From: an uncultured Treponema sp.
Lineage (GTDB): Bacteria > Spirochaetota > Spirochaetia > Treponematales > Treponemataceae
DNA length: 64,000 bases
Direction of reading: 5' to 3'
NCBI GenBank assembly: GCA_947166355.1
Contig: CAMVDX010000002.1
Location: 62,001-126,000, forward strand
Shown: one piece after another, positions 49,968 to 59,710 of the stretch
Numbering within the stretch: position 1 is the first letter of the stretch
Layout of the letters: each line of letters starts with the position of its first letter
Notes under the pieces: model-generated
The model's input: only the letters and a program-made list of their open reading frames with translations
Told to the model about the DNA's origin: nothing
The model's database searches: none
Made by a program: the position numbers and the translations under genes

Positions 49968-50330
49968 ATGGATAAGTTGATTTTAGTTGCTTGTTTACCA
50001 GAACATATTGCAGTTTTCTTGGGATTAGAGACAGACAGAAGGGTTCGTATTTATCGATCTAAAGGTTTACTTGCACACTTGTTAAAACGAAAACATTTTA
50101 TTGCGGTAAAGTATTTTGACTTTATTTCAGATATAATACGAGAGCCTGATTATGCTGGAATTGGAGAAAATGAAATAGAACTTGTCAAATGTTATAAAGA
50201 TAATATTTTCCTTTGTATAAAGTTTGATATATCTAAAAGAAAATATTACATTTCCACTATTTTTGATATAAAACAATCAAAGATAGAATCTTACTGTAAG
50301 TCTGGTCGTCTTACTAAATTGACAAAATAA
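49968..50330 (+). CDS. PBECR-like (phage Barnase-EndoU-ColicinE5/D-RelE-like) putative nuclease
   Basis: 120 aa; FDFISDIIREPDYAGIGENEIELVKCYKDNIFLCIKFDISKRKYYISTIFDIKQSKIESY fits the PBECR pattern. Confidence 0.5.
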   Translation: MDKLILVACLPEHIAVFLGLETDRRVRIYRSKGLLAHLLKRKHFIAVKYFDFISDIIREPDYAGIGENEIELVKCYKDNIFLCIKFDISKRKYYISTIFDIKQSKIESYCKSGRLTKLTK

Positions 50331-50348
50331 AGACCAAAACTGTATAAT
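50319..50348 (+). promoter_or_regulatory. consensus sigma70 promoter (TTGACA-18-TATAAT)
   Basis: Direct sequence match. Confidence 0.85.
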
Positions 50349-50354
50349 GAGAAT

Positions 50355-50470
50355 GAAATTTGACGAGCAGGAAAGGCACCCTGCGCTCCCGAAAGGGAAC
50401 CTGATATGATGGATACGCCGCCCATCCAAATTTTTATTTATAACCACCCGTTTGGGTGGTTTTTTTTATG
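50355..50470 (+). ncRNA. candidate small RNA, family unassigned
   Basis: Consensus promoter; AAATTTG/CAAATTT closing stem; GCAGG/CCTGC, TCCC-GAAA-GGGA, GATGG/CCATC hairpins; terminator ACCACCC-gttt-GGGTGGTTTTTTTT. Confidence 0.65.
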
Positions 50471-51800
50471 CCCAGATTACCCAGAGTAAAGCGGCTGCAG
50501 CGGCTGTTGTCAAAATTGTAAACGGTGCAGAGATTTTTAAGAAGCCTGGGAAGGTGATAGGGTGACCTTCCTTTTTGAGAATTCCCATTGCAACAACATT
50601 TGCCGAAGCACCGAATGGAGTGAGGTTTCCTCCAAGGCAGGAACCAATCAAAAGCGCGAACATCAAAAGCTCTTTCTGGATTCCAAGACCTGTAGCAAGA
50701 GAACCTGCAACCGGCAGCATAACGATGATGTAAGGAACATTATCAACAAAGCCTGAAATCAAAATAGAGAAGGCTAGAATTAAAACAAAGCCTGCAAACT
50801 TGCTGCCGCCTGTTACGTGAGCGAGCCACCCCGCAAAATCATCGAGCAAACCAGTTTCGCTGATTGCGCCGACAACTACAAAAATGCCAATGAGGAATGC
50901 AATTGTCTCCCAGTCCAGCTCCTTTACAAGCTGCCAGACTTCGCTGCCTGATTTTTTCTGGGAAAGACGATACCAGAGGAGTCCAATCAGTCCCAGACCA
51001 AGTACAAAGCAGCCTGAGCTGTAACCAAGCTCTGGTGTAAGGAAAGAAATCACAGCAAGTCCTGCAATCATAATCAAAAGCAGCCAGAGCGGCAGATAAG
51101 AAATTACAGGTTCTTTGTCTACACTTGCCTTTTCCTTTGCCTTGCTGAAAAAGCAGTAAAAGAAAATACAGCCCACAATAAGACCTGCCTGAATAAAGAA
51201 GAAAATAGAAATCTTTCCCTGATGTACAAAAAAGTCGTTGAAAGTGTAGTGAGCGTAGCTTGCGAAAATCATGCTAGGAGGGTCGCCAACGAGGGTAGCT
51301 GTTCCTTCCAGGTTTGACATAAGTGCAAGACCAATCATAAATGGAACAGGATTCAGCTTGAGCTTTTTTGAAAGGGCGAGGGCAATTGGTGCCATTACGA
51401 GAACTGTCGCAACGTTTTCTACAAAAACTGAAATAAAGCCTGTCATGGCAAGAATTAAAATGACCGCGATTCCTGTGCTAGGCGAGACTGTAACAAGTGC
51501 GTCCGCGATGCGAGCCGGAACTCTGGAATAAATAAAGAGGGCTGCAATAATCATAGAGCCCACGTAAATCATAAGAATATTCCAGTTGATGAGCTCGAGG
51601 AAAATATGGTGGGCGAGTTCGCCAAGCCCACCGACCGGCTCAAAAACATTCCCCGCGAGCGCATCCCCCTGAGCTAAAAAGCCGAGTATAATTACTGCAA
51701 GGGCTGCCACCGAAGTCATCCAGACTTTCTTTTCCTGGAAGATGATTACGAGAAGGTACATTACAAGAGCAAGCCCTAAAATAATAAATTTAATATCCAT
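50466..51800 (-). CDS. ArsB/NhaD (ion transporter superfamily) permease
   Basis: Many TM; FVENVATVLVMAPIALALSKKLKLNPVPFMIGLALMSNLEGTATLVGDPPSMIFASY; FVDNVPYIIVMLPV. Confidence 0.9.
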   Translation of the reverse strand: MDIKFIILGLALVMYLLVIIFQEKKVWMTSVAALAVIILGFLAQGDALAGNVFEPVGGLGELAHHIFLELINWNILMIYVGSMIIAALFIYSRVPARIADALVTVSPSTGIAVILILAMTGFISVFVENVATVLVMAPIALALSKKLKLNPVPFMIGLALMSNLEGTATLVGDPPSMIFASYAHYTFNDFFVHQGKISIFFFIQAGLIVGCIFFYCFFSKAKEKASVDKEPVISYLPLWLLLIMIAGLAVISFLTPELGYSSGCFVLGLGLIGLLWYRLSQKKSGSEVWQLVKELDWETIAFLIGIFVVVGAISETGLLDDFAGWLAHVTGGSKFAGFVLILAFSILISGFVDNVPYIIVMLPVAGSLATGLGIQKELLMFALLIGSCLGGNLTPFGASANVVAMGILKKEGHPITFPGFLKISAPFTILTTAAAAALLWVIWA

Positions 51801-51952
51801 AGAAAACTCCCAAAAAAAACGTCATTGCGGAAATGGTTTGCTTCGTCGCAGGCTCCTCGCAATGACGTAGATTTATCGTCATTGCGAGCACGAAGTGCGT
51901 GGCAATCCATAATTGTAGATTGCTTCGCTATGCTCGCAATGACAGTGTAATT

Positions 51953-53083
51953 TTATACATTAAACTTAAAGAACAGAACGTCTCCGTCCTGCACTACATA
52001 TTCCTTACCTTCCTGGCGGTACTTGCCGGCTGCCTTGATTGCGGCTTCGTCCTTGTACTGGCGGAGGTCGTCGATAGTGTAGGCTTCGGCCTTAATAAAG
52101 CCTTTTTCAAAGTCAGTATGAATTACGCCGGCAGCGCGTGGAGCCTTGTCGCCTGCGTGAATTGTCCAGGCACGGCACTCATCAGGTCCACCGGTAAAGA
52201 AGGTGCGAAGTCCCATAAGGTGATAGGTTTTGCGGGCCAGGGTAGCAAGTCCGCTTTCCTTAAGACCAACGCTGTCCATAAAGTCCTTGCGGTCTGCCGG
52301 GTCTGTAATTTCTGCAAGGTCTGCTTCGAACTTACCGCAGATTACAACAACCTCTGAGTGCTCTTCATCTGCATACTTACGGACAACTTCAACATATTTA
52401 TTTGTCTGTGCTTCAATAGAATCTTCATCAACGTTTGCAACATAAATTGTAGGCTTCATTGTAAGAAGGAACATGTCGTAAAGGGCAGCGCGCTCGTCGT
52501 CAGTCAAATCTGCTGTGCGGGCACATTTTCCGTCCTGGAGCAGAGGCTTGATTTTTGCAACAGCGGAAATCCAGGGAGCGTATTTCTTTTCTTCTTCCTT
52601 TCCAAGAGAGCGGATGGCACGTGTAACCTTGTCCTGGCGGGCTTCGATTGTATTCAAGTCTGCCTGGCAGAGCTCCCAGTTAATAGTAAGAATATCGCTT
52701 TCAGGGTCGATTGGAGCAGCCTCGTTTGCATTGTCGCGAACGTGCATAATGTCAGGGTTGTCAAAACAGCGTACAACGTGAGCAATTACAGAACACTCGC
52801 GGATGTTAGCAAGGAACTTGTTTCCAAGACCTTCACCGTTGCTTGCCCCCTTGATGAGTCCCGCAATATCAACAAACTTTACGCTTGCCGGAGTCTTCTT
52901 TTTAGGATTATGAATCGAAGCCAGAAAGTCCAGTCGCTCATCAGGCAAATCAACAATACCGATGTTAGGGTCGATCGTACAGAAAGGAAAATTCTCTGCG
53001 CTAGCCGGAGCCGAAGTCAGAGCCGAAAAAATAGTAGACTTTCCAACGTTAGGAAGTCCAACAATACCACATTCAAGTGCCAT
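51953..53083 (-). CDS. ychF: redox-regulated ATPase YchF (Obg-like GTPase family)
   Basis: [41 protein letters not shown]...[27 protein letters not shown]. Confidence 0.97.
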   Translation of the reverse strand: MALECGIVGLPNVGKSTIFSALTSAPASAENFPFCTIDPNIGIVDLPDERLDFLASIHNPKKKTPASVKFVDIAGLIKGASNGEGLGNKFLANIRECSVIAHVVRCFDNPDIMHVRDNANEAAPIDPESDILTINWELCQADLNTIEARQDKVTRAIRSLGKEEEKKYAPWISAVAKIKPLLQDGKCARTADLTDDERAALYDMFLLTMKPTIYVANVDEDSIEAQTNKYVEVVRKYADEEHSEVVVICGKFEADLAEITDPADRKDFMDSVGLKESGLATLARKTYHLMGLRTFFTGGPDECRAWTIHAGDKAPRAAGVIHTDFEKGFIKAEAYTIDDLRQYKDEAAIKAAGKYRQEGKEYVVQDGDVLFFKFNV

Positions 53084-53099
53084 ATATATACTCCATGTT

Positions 53100-53220
53100 A
53101 GCTGTTAGCTATTAGCTATTAGCAGTTAGGAGGGCGGAGCCCCGCCCTTCGCGCAAGCCTCCTCGCTACGCTGTGGTGTCTTGCGCTACCCACCCTGCGG
53201 GCTCAAACGCCGCCCTGCTC
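53100..53220. repeat. GC-rich palindromic repeat with 'agctattagc' end
   Basis: ttagctgttagctattagctattagcagttaggagggcggagccccgccc...cgctacccaccctgcgggc. Confidence 0.75.
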
Positions 53221-53466
53221 TTATTGGAGAGCCGTTAAAAAAATTGTGATGCAATTTTTAGGCTCTTCCACTAAATCTGCTCGGAACAACTGGTTGGTCC
53301 GCAACGCCTGCTTTTAATTTCAGTATAACTAATATAATAGAAAGAAAAGGATTTAACAATATATAGGTTTTAGAATGCGTCTAAGTATGACATCCGTCCA
53401 AAAAATGCCGGTTGTTATACTTTAAGTAAAAATTGCCAGTCGTTATACTTAATAGGAGGAAGAAAT

Positions 53467-53862
53467 ATGAAATCAAGTCTTAAAAAACTCGTAGCTATGG
53501 GAAAACTAATCACTGCTGGTTTCATGAACTACTATGCATGCGATAATGAAGCGTTAAAAGAGTGTGTTCTTAACGAAAAGCAAGTTGACGGTATTGATCA
53601 AATAAAAACAGAAATGAAAATGTTTCGCAAACAGAGGGAAGTTGCCTTTAATGATTTGGTAAATGAAAACGAAAAAGAAGTCCGTTCATCTTTGAATATT
53701 TTCGAACAAGATATAAAGCATCTTACAAAGTTTTTACAATTATGTAGAAAAGGAAAGAATGAAATTGAAAAAGCTCTATTTGAACCTTTGAGTGAATATG
53801 TGGATGTTTTAAAAGAAACTGTAGAAAGATTTGCCGAATATGACCGCCGTAAAAATATTTAG
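53467..53862 (+). CDS. hypothetical protein (coiled-coil-like)
   Basis: 131 aa with RBS (aggagg); no family recognised. Confidence 0.55.
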   Translation: MKSSLKKLVAMGKLITAGFMNYYACDNEALKECVLNEKQVDGIDQIKTEMKMFRKQREVAFNDLVNENEKEVRSSLNIFEQDIKHLTKFLQLCRKGKNEIEKALFEPLSEYVDVLKETVERFAEYDRRKNI

Positions 53863-54101
53863 CAGCTTTCTACTGCCTTTGCCAGCTGGTCGGCGCAGCT
53901 AGTGCTCTTAAAGCCACAGGTGTTGCCCTTAAGCTTTGCCGCAATTTCCTCTGCAGTCATGCCGTCACAGAGCTTTGAGATTGCCTTGAGGTTGCCGTTA
54001 CAGCCGCCTTCAAAGCTGATGTTAGTGATTTTTCCACTCTCGTCCTTGTCAAAAGTAATGGAGCGTGAACACACTCCCTGTGTTTTATAAGTTATTTGCA
54101 T
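53859..54101 (-). CDS. TSCPD domain protein (TIGR03905-like)
   Basis: TYKTQGVCSRSITFDKDESGKITNISFEGGCNGNLKAISKLCDGMTAEEIAAKLKGNTCGFKSTSCADQLAKAV. Confidence 0.88.
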   Translation of the reverse strand: MQITYKTQGVCSRSITFDKDESGKITNISFEGGCNGNLKAISKLCDGMTAEEIAAKLKGNTCGFKSTSCADQLAKAVESC

Positions 54102-54187
54102 GCTTTATAATATAATGAAAAGACCGGGGTATAACAAGAATTATCGGGGTTATTGTGACGAAAGATGATTTATGATATAACTCTGAT

Positions 54188-54682
54188 ATGAAAGTTGCGA
54201 TTTTTTTCGGTTCAAAGTCTGACAAGGACACCATGAAAAAGGCGGCCGACATTCTCACAGAGTTCGGCGTAGACTACAAGGCTTATATCATTTCTGCCCA
54301 CAGAGCCGGGGCTTTACTCAAGCAGACAGTTGAACAGGTTGAAAAAGAAGGCTGCCAGGTTATTATTGCCGGCGCCGGTCTTGCAGCTGCACTCCCTGGT
54401 GTTATTGCGGGAATTACAACTCTTCCGGTTATCGGTGTGCCTCTCGAGTGCGTAAGCGACAAATCAAACGGACTTGGCGGAATGGATGCCCTTTTGAGCA
54501 TAGTTCAGATGCCTCCACAGATTCCGGTTGCAACAGTCGGTATTAATTCTGCTAAGAACGCAGCTTATCTTGCGCTTCAGATTTTAGCTTTGCAGGATGC
54601 GGAACTTTCTAAGAAGTTGAAGGAGTTCAGAGCAAAACTTGCAGCTGACGCTGAGGCTTCGGGATTGGACGTAAAGTTCTAG
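54188..54682 (+). CDS. purE: N5-carboxyaminoimidazole ribonucleotide mutase / AIR carboxylase PurE
   Basis: IFFGSKSDKDTMKKAADILTEFGVDYKAYIISAHR...IIAGAGLAAALPGVIAGITTLPVIGVP. Confidence 0.95.
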   Translation: MKVAIFFGSKSDKDTMKKAADILTEFGVDYKAYIISAHRAGALLKQTVEQVEKEGCQVIIAGAGLAAALPGVIAGITTLPVIGVPLECVSDKSNGLGGMDALLSIVQMPPQIPVATVGINSAKNAAYLALQILALQDAELSKKLKEFRAKLAADAEASGLDVKF

Positions 54683-55131
54683 GGGATAGGGGATAGTAAA
54701 TAGGGAATAGTATGGGAGTGCTAGATTACAAAGAACTAATCATTTGGCAAAAGTCTATGGATTTAGTTTCTGAAGTATATAAACTTGTTAAGAAACTCCC
54801 AAGAGAAGAAAACTATGCACTATCTGATCAAATTAGACGATCAGCAGTTTCTATTCCATCTAACATAGCAGAAGGTAATTCAAGGGATTCAACGAAAGAA
54901 TATGATTATTTTCTTTCAGTTGCTCGAGGTTCTATTGCTGAGTTAGAAACACAATTGTTTCTTACGGAACGAATAGGATATTTGGAATCAGATGATTTGA
55001 AAAATGCATTTGATTTGATAACGGAAATAAGAAAGATGCTTACGAAAATTAAGCAAAATTTGAGGAATAAGAAATAGAATATAGGATAGAGTTTCAAACT
55101 ATTTCCTATCCTCTATTAACTATTCCCTAAA
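54682..55131. mobile_element. inverted-repeat-bounded cassette carrying a four-helix-bundle (S23/IVP-like) gene
   Basis: Ends GGGGATAGGGGATAGTAAATAGGGAATAGT / ACTATTTCCTATCCTCTATTAACTATTCCCT nearly identical to ends of 14384-14543. Confidence 0.6.
54712..55077 (+). CDS. four helix bundle protein (23S rRNA intervening-sequence / S23 family)
   Basis: YKELIIWQKSMDLVSEVYKLVKKLPREENYALSDQIRRSAVSIPSNIAEGNSRDSTKEYDYFLSVARGSIAELETQL. Confidence 0.95.
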   Translation: MGVLDYKELIIWQKSMDLVSEVYKLVKKLPREENYALSDQIRRSAVSIPSNIAEGNSRDSTKEYDYFLSVARGSIAELETQLFLTERIGYLESDDLKNAFDLITEIRKMLTKIKQNLRNKK

Positions 55132-55146
55132 AAGCAGGAGCAAACA

Positions 55147-56241
55147 ATGGCAAACTACAAAGAGTCTGGTGTAGACGTAGAAGAAGGTTACCGCGCGGTA
55201 AATAAGTACAAGGAGCATGCAAAGAGAACTGCAATTCCTGGCCTTTTGACTGGATTGGGAAGTTTTAACGGTATGTTCGAGATTCCTAAGGGATACAAGA
55301 ATCCTGTTATGGTAAGCGGAACTGACGGTGTTGGAACTAAGCTTGATGTTGCTTTCCAGATGAAGAAGTATGACACTGTTGGAATTGACTGTGTTGCTAT
55401 GAGCGTAAACGATATTCTCTGCTCTGGTGTTCAGCCGCTTTTCTTCCTTGATTATGTTGCCTGCGGTAAGCTCGATGCTGATGTTGCTGCTGACCTCGTT
55501 AAAGGTGTCGCAGACGGTTGTGTTGATTCTGGTTGTGCATTGCTTGGTGGTGAGACTGCTGAAATGCCTGGCTTCTATGATGTTGGAAAATATGACCTTG
55601 CCGGCTTTGGTGTTGGTGTAGGTGAAAAGAAAGAAATGATTACAGGCGAGGATATCAAGGAAGGAGATGTTCTTATTGGACTCTCTTCTACTGGTGTTCA
55701 CTCAAACGGCTTCAGCCTTGTTCGTAAACTTGTTCCAAATGTAAATGATCCTTTTGTTGTAAACGGAACTGATACTGGAAAAACAATTGGTGAAGTTCTT
55801 CTTACACCTACACGCATTTACGTTAAGCCTGTTATGGAAGTTCTTGGAAAATATCGCAAAGCTATCCACGGTATGGTTCATGTAACCGGCGGCGGATTCT
55901 TTGAAAATATTCCTCGTATGTATCCAAAGGCAAAAGAGGGCAAGAAGCAGCTGATTTCTGTAATTAAGAGAGCAAGCTGGGATATTCCTCCTGTATTTGG
56001 TGAGCTTATTCGCCGTGGTGCTGATTTTGATAACGTTTATAATACCTTCAATATGGGTATTGGTTTTGTTCTTGCTGTTAATTCAAAAGAAGCTGATGAT
56101 GTTCTTGAAATGTTCAATGCAAATGCTTCTAAGTACCACAAGGATTACTGCCCTGATATGAAGGCTTATAAGATTGGCCGCGTTGAATACGCTAAGGGCG
56201 AAGTAAAAACACAGAAGGATGCTGTATTGTTCGAAGACTAA
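55147..56241 (+). CDS. purM: phosphoribosylformylglycinamidine cyclo-ligase
   Basis: VMVSGTDGVGTKLDVAF...GIDCVAMSVNDILCSGVQPLFFLDYVACGK...LLGGETAEMPGFY. Confidence 0.97.
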   Translation: MANYKESGVDVEEGYRAVNKYKEHAKRTAIPGLLTGLGSFNGMFEIPKGYKNPVMVSGTDGVGTKLDVAFQMKKYDTVGIDCVAMSVNDILCSGVQPLFFLDYVACGKLDADVAADLVKGVADGCVDSGCALLGGETAEMPGFYDVGKYDLAGFGVGVGEKKEMITGEDIKEGDVLIGLSSTGVHSNGFSLVRKLVPNVNDPFVVNGTDTGKTIGEVLLTPTRIYVKPVMEVLGKYRKAIHGMVHVTGGGFFENIPRMYPKAKEGKKQLISVIKRASWDIPPVFGELIRRGADFDNVYNTFNMGIGFVLAVNSKEADDVLEMFNANASKYHKDYCPDMKAYKIGRVEYAKGEVKTQKDAVLFED

Positions 56242-56320
56242 TTAATATGGATTGCTTCGCTTCGCTCGCAATGACACAGTTTAGTTCGTCATTGCGAGCC
56301 GCAGGCGAAGCAATCCATCA

Positions 56321-57091
56321 CTAAAATTCATACCCAATAAAAAGGGCCTTCAAATCTGCTTTGCCGGTTATGCCGAGCATGTTGTAGATGTGTGAAAGGT
56401 CCTTTTTTATTGCACTTTCGCTTACGTTGTGATTTATCGCGAGAGCTTTGATTGTTGTGTTATTTACGACAATTTCTTTGATGCAGTCCAGCTGGCGGTC
56501 TGTAAACTTGTAATCATCAAGATTGATTGTTCCTGCATCTTTTTTATCATAGGCATGGCGGAATAAAAGATTTATACAGCCGATTGTCGCAAGGGCAAAA
56601 AGAGAAATTCCAAGATATTCAAAAAAACTTCTAACCCCATAAGGAATAACCAGAGCAAGCTTTATCACTTCAAGTATCAGATAGATTCCAAGCCGAACTC
56701 TCGAAGCCAGACGATTCTCTAACAAAAGCAGAACAAATAAAATTGCAGTTAAAAAAAGTGCGGTATAAATACGGCCTGTATAAAGATATGAAATTGTCAG
56801 AGTTTCCAGGGCAATATAATAAATGCTGTGATGTGTATACAAGAAAAAAGAAAGCAAACAGAGAAGCAGGGCCAGCCCCTGTGCTGAATAGGAAACAATT
56901 CTGGAAAAAGGCATTATGCTCAGTTCGTAAGAAAAATCGGTAAATGCATTCAGCAGAAGCATGGCAATCAGATAGATACAGCCGATTAGAGCCATGAGTC
57001 GAAAAGGTTTGTCCAGAAACTTTTTAATAAACATAATCACATTATACCATATAAATTGTGGTTTCGATATACCCGCTTTGCGGGCACTCAA
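56321..57091 (-). CDS. LuxR-type HTH regulator with N-terminal multi-TM domain
   Basis: C-term FTDRQLDCIKEIVVNNTTIKALAINHNVSESAIKKDLSHIYNMLGITGKADLKAL; hydrophobic N-terminal ~170 aa. Confidence 0.8.
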   Translation of the reverse strand: MSARKAGISKPQFIWYNVIMFIKKFLDKPFRLMALIGCIYLIAMLLLNAFTDFSYELSIMPFSRIVSYSAQGLALLLCLLSFFLYTHHSIYYIALETLTISYLYTGRIYTALFLTAILFVLLLLENRLASRVRLGIYLILEVIKLALVIPYGVRSFFEYLGISLFALATIGCINLLFRHAYDKKDAGTINLDDYKFTDRQLDCIKEIVVNNTTIKALAINHNVSESAIKKDLSHIYNMLGITGKADLKALFIGYEF

Positions 57092-57099
57092 CCACCAGA

Positions 57100-58383
57100 T
57101 TATTTATTGAAGTAATCATAAATCGCATTGTAAATCGTATCTTCGCCCTTCATAAAGTCTTCAAAGTTTTCCGATACTTCTACATCCGGCAAAGTGCCAC
57201 GATGAATATCTGAATGGGTTACTTCCTTAGCCCTCTTGATTAAATACTCGTTGAACGTATCAACTGCCTGAGGAAAAATAAACTCACACTGCAGGTTCTT
57301 CATAATATTTGAAAAATAAATATCCGTGTAATTAAAAATAGCCTGGCCCGTTTCTTCACCAAAAATTACAGTTTTTGGAAAGAACATCAGAAAATCATTG
57401 ATAAACCAACAGGCGGCAGAATAAGTGTTTCCTGAAGTCACAAGCGCAAGATTAAATTTTCCAAGCTCCTGTCTGTTTACAGATAAAAGATTTGTAAGCA
57501 GGCTGGCATAAGTTGCCATACCTCCGCCATTATAACGCAAATCAAAAACTACGGTTTTATATATCTCTTTTTTAAGTTCATTCATTAAATCCTTAAAAAG
57601 ATCTGTAAAAAGATAATCAGGATCACCATTAATTGTATTCAGATGTACATATACTGTTTTCTTTTCTTGCGAAGCCTTTATTCCGTAATAAGAATTCATA
57701 TCCTGAAAAGTAAACAAAGGATTTTCTATATCCGGCTGCACAGCATAAAATCTTGATTTTAAAGCCTCAACCGGTTTGCATTTTACTATTTTAATTTCCC
57801 CATCTTTATTCTGTATTTTGATTTTTACACTTCCATTTTTTTCTGTAAGTCCGGCACGCTTCATTGTATTAAACGTTATTCTATTTGACATACAATATTT
57901 TTTTCCAGAAGGTGTTTCATAAGAACCGTAAATTGAAAGTCTTTCTATAACTTCCTGCATAGGAAGATCTGATATTTCAAGCAATTTTGCCCCAAGATAT
58001 TGTTTATACTCTTCTGTAGCTGCATATAAATGATAATCTTTACCATAAAGCATGACATAAAAAGGAATAATAACAGAACCAAAATCTTTATTATCCGGAG
58101 TAGTTTTTAGAGCCAGATGCATAACATGATAACTGCCGATTATCTCTTTAAGTCTGTAAATGCATTCTATTTTATCTGCTTTTCCTGCAAGAACATCTGC
58201 TTTGAGCACTTCAAAAGGTTCCGGATCATAAAGTTCTTTAAGTGCTGAATACTCCATATCCATCTGGATTTTCTGGATATCAAGACAAAGCTTTTCCGGA
58301 GTCACAGAGTTATCTGCTTTCTTAGCAGATGTCAGCACCAGTGTAGATAATAATGATAAGATTATTAAAAGACTTTTTTTCAT
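57100..58383 (-). CDS. S41 family peptidase (secreted)
   Basis: Signal peptide; KTVVFDLRYNGGGMATYASLLTNLL, ALVTSGNTYSAACWFINDF, FGEETGQ. Confidence 0.8.
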   Translation of the reverse strand: MKKSLLIILSLLSTLVLTSAKKADNSVTPEKLCLDIQKIQMDMEYSALKELYDPEPFEVLKADVLAGKADKIECIYRLKEIIGSYHVMHLALKTTPDNKDFGSVIIPFYVMLYGKDYHLYAATEEYKQYLGAKLLEISDLPMQEVIERLSIYGSYETPSGKKYCMSNRITFNTMKRAGLTEKNGSVKIKIQNKDGEIKIVKCKPVEALKSRFYAVQPDIENPLFTFQDMNSYYGIKASQEKKTVYVHLNTINGDPDYLFTDLFKDLMNELKKEIYKTVVFDLRYNGGGMATYASLLTNLLSVNRQELGKFNLALVTSGNTYSAACWFINDFLMFFPKTVIFGEETGQAIFNYTDIYFSNIMKNLQCEFIFPQAVDTFNEYLIKRAKEVTHSDIHRGTLPDVEVSENFEDFMKGEDTIYNAIYDYFNK

Positions 58384-58499
58384 GTTTTTGACCCTCTCAA
58401 TGATGTGGATTGCTTCGTCGCTGCGCTCCTCGCAATGACGTTAAGTCTTTAAGACTCGCAATGACGGCAATTGCAAAGAATAATACAGTAAGTATAAAA

Positions 58500-58636
58500 T
58501 TTGATATGCGCGAGTGGAAGAGAGCCGGATGTCAGGTTGAAAATATTATTCAACCTGACAAACGACTGAGTCAAGACTTTAAGCGAAGCGTGTCTTGACC
58601 AGTCGTATACCACTTACGCCCAACCGCAGTTTGGAG
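58500..58636. repeat. two-stem palindromic element copy 3 (diverged, covarying), fused to part of the 22352-22472 palindrome
   Basis: GTCAGGTTG..CAACCTGAC; ACGACTGAGTCAAGAC-TTTAAGCGAAGCGT-GTCTTGACCAGTCGT; then ataccacttacgcccaaccgcag. Confidence 0.9.
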
Positions 58637-58652
58637 CTCTCTGCAAATAAAA

Positions 58653-58728
58653 TAGGTAAAGCTAAAAATTGCTTTCGCAATTTTTTTAACGCTTTGCTAT
58701 TCAACACCGGCCGCCAGCGGCCTTACAC
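58653..58728. repeat. modular intergenic repeat, copy 2
   Basis: ggtaaagctaaaaattgctttcgcaatttttttaacgctttgctattcaacaccggccgc. Confidence 0.75.
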
Positions 58729-58729
58729 A

Positions 58730-59614
58730 TTACTTCTTTGCAATTTCAGCAACGCTGGTAACTACACCGGCAAGGCTTTGCAAATCAGACGGAACAATAA
58801 TCTTTGTTGCCTGACCATCAGCTGCTTTCTCAAATGCCTCGAGGCTGCGGAGTTTGAGAACAGATGCATCCATTCCAGCTTCCTTGAGCATCTTAAGACC
58901 TTCGGCCTTAGCCTGCTGAACTTCGCGGATAGCTTCTGCTTCACCCTTTGCCTTCTGGATCGCAGACTCCTTCTGAGCTTCAGCCTGAAGAATTAAAGCC
59001 TGCTTCTGTCCTTCTGCTTCGAGGATTGCAGACTGCTTGTGACCTTCTGCAATAAGAATCTGCTCGCGGCGTTCGCGTTCAGCCTTCATCTGCTTTTCCA
59101 TTGCATCGCGGATTGCCTGAGGAGGTTCAATATTCTTAACCTCAACACGGTTTACCTTGATTCCCCATGGGTCAGTTGCTTCATCAAGAATAGAACGCAT
59201 CTTTGTGTTGATAACGTCACGGCTTGTAAGAGATTCATCAAGCTCAAGTTCACCAATGATGTTACGCAAGGTAGTAGCTGAAAGATTTTCCAGAGCGTTG
59301 ATTGGTTTTTCAACACCGTAAGTGTAAAGCTTTGGATCTGTAATCTGGAAATAAACTACAGTATCAATCATCATAGTTACGTTATCGCGGGTGATTACCG
59401 GCTGAGGCGGGAAATCAAAAACCTTTTCCTTGAGTGAAACCTTTTTTGCAATTCTGTCGATAAAAGGCATTTTTACATGAAGACCAACATTCCATGTTCC
59501 CTGATATCCACCAAGGCGCTCAATAACAAAAGCATTAGACTGAGAAACAATTCTGATATTTGTGATAATCAGAATCATAATCAAAACTGCAACTGCAATA
59601 AGTACATAAATCAT
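58730..59614 (-). CDS. SPFH/band 7 (stomatin-like, QmcA-type) membrane protein
   Basis: NAFVIERLGGYQGTWNVGLHVKMPFIDRIAKKVSLKEKVFDFPPQPVITRDNVTMMIDTVVYFQI; AEAxRE-rich C-terminus. Confidence 0.95.
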   Translation of the reverse strand: MIYVLIAVAVLIMILIITNIRIVSQSNAFVIERLGGYQGTWNVGLHVKMPFIDRIAKKVSLKEKVFDFPPQPVITRDNVTMMIDTVVYFQITDPKLYTYGVEKPINALENLSATTLRNIIGELELDESLTSRDVINTKMRSILDEATDPWGIKVNRVEVKNIEPPQAIRDAMEKQMKAERERREQILIAEGHKQSAILEAEGQKQALILQAEAQKESAIQKAKGEAEAIREVQQAKAEGLKMLKEAGMDASVLKLRSLEAFEKAADGQATKIIVPSDLQSLAGVVTSVAEIAKK

Positions 59615-59710
59615 AAACTAAATCCTCCTGAATAATCCGGTGGTTGAGCCTGTCGAAACCACATTCCAATGGTGATTTCGATACGCCCTGTGGGCTACTC
59701 AATCACCATG

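Noticed and set aside
50390-50440. ACCTGAT in the candidate sRNA as a TPP riboswitch core
   Set aside because: The CUGAGA element and the rest of the thi box are absent, and no plus-strand gene follows.
54712-55077. Four-helix-bundle protein as a DGR accessory (Avd)
   Set aside because: No reverse transcriptase, template repeat or variable repeat seen in this window.
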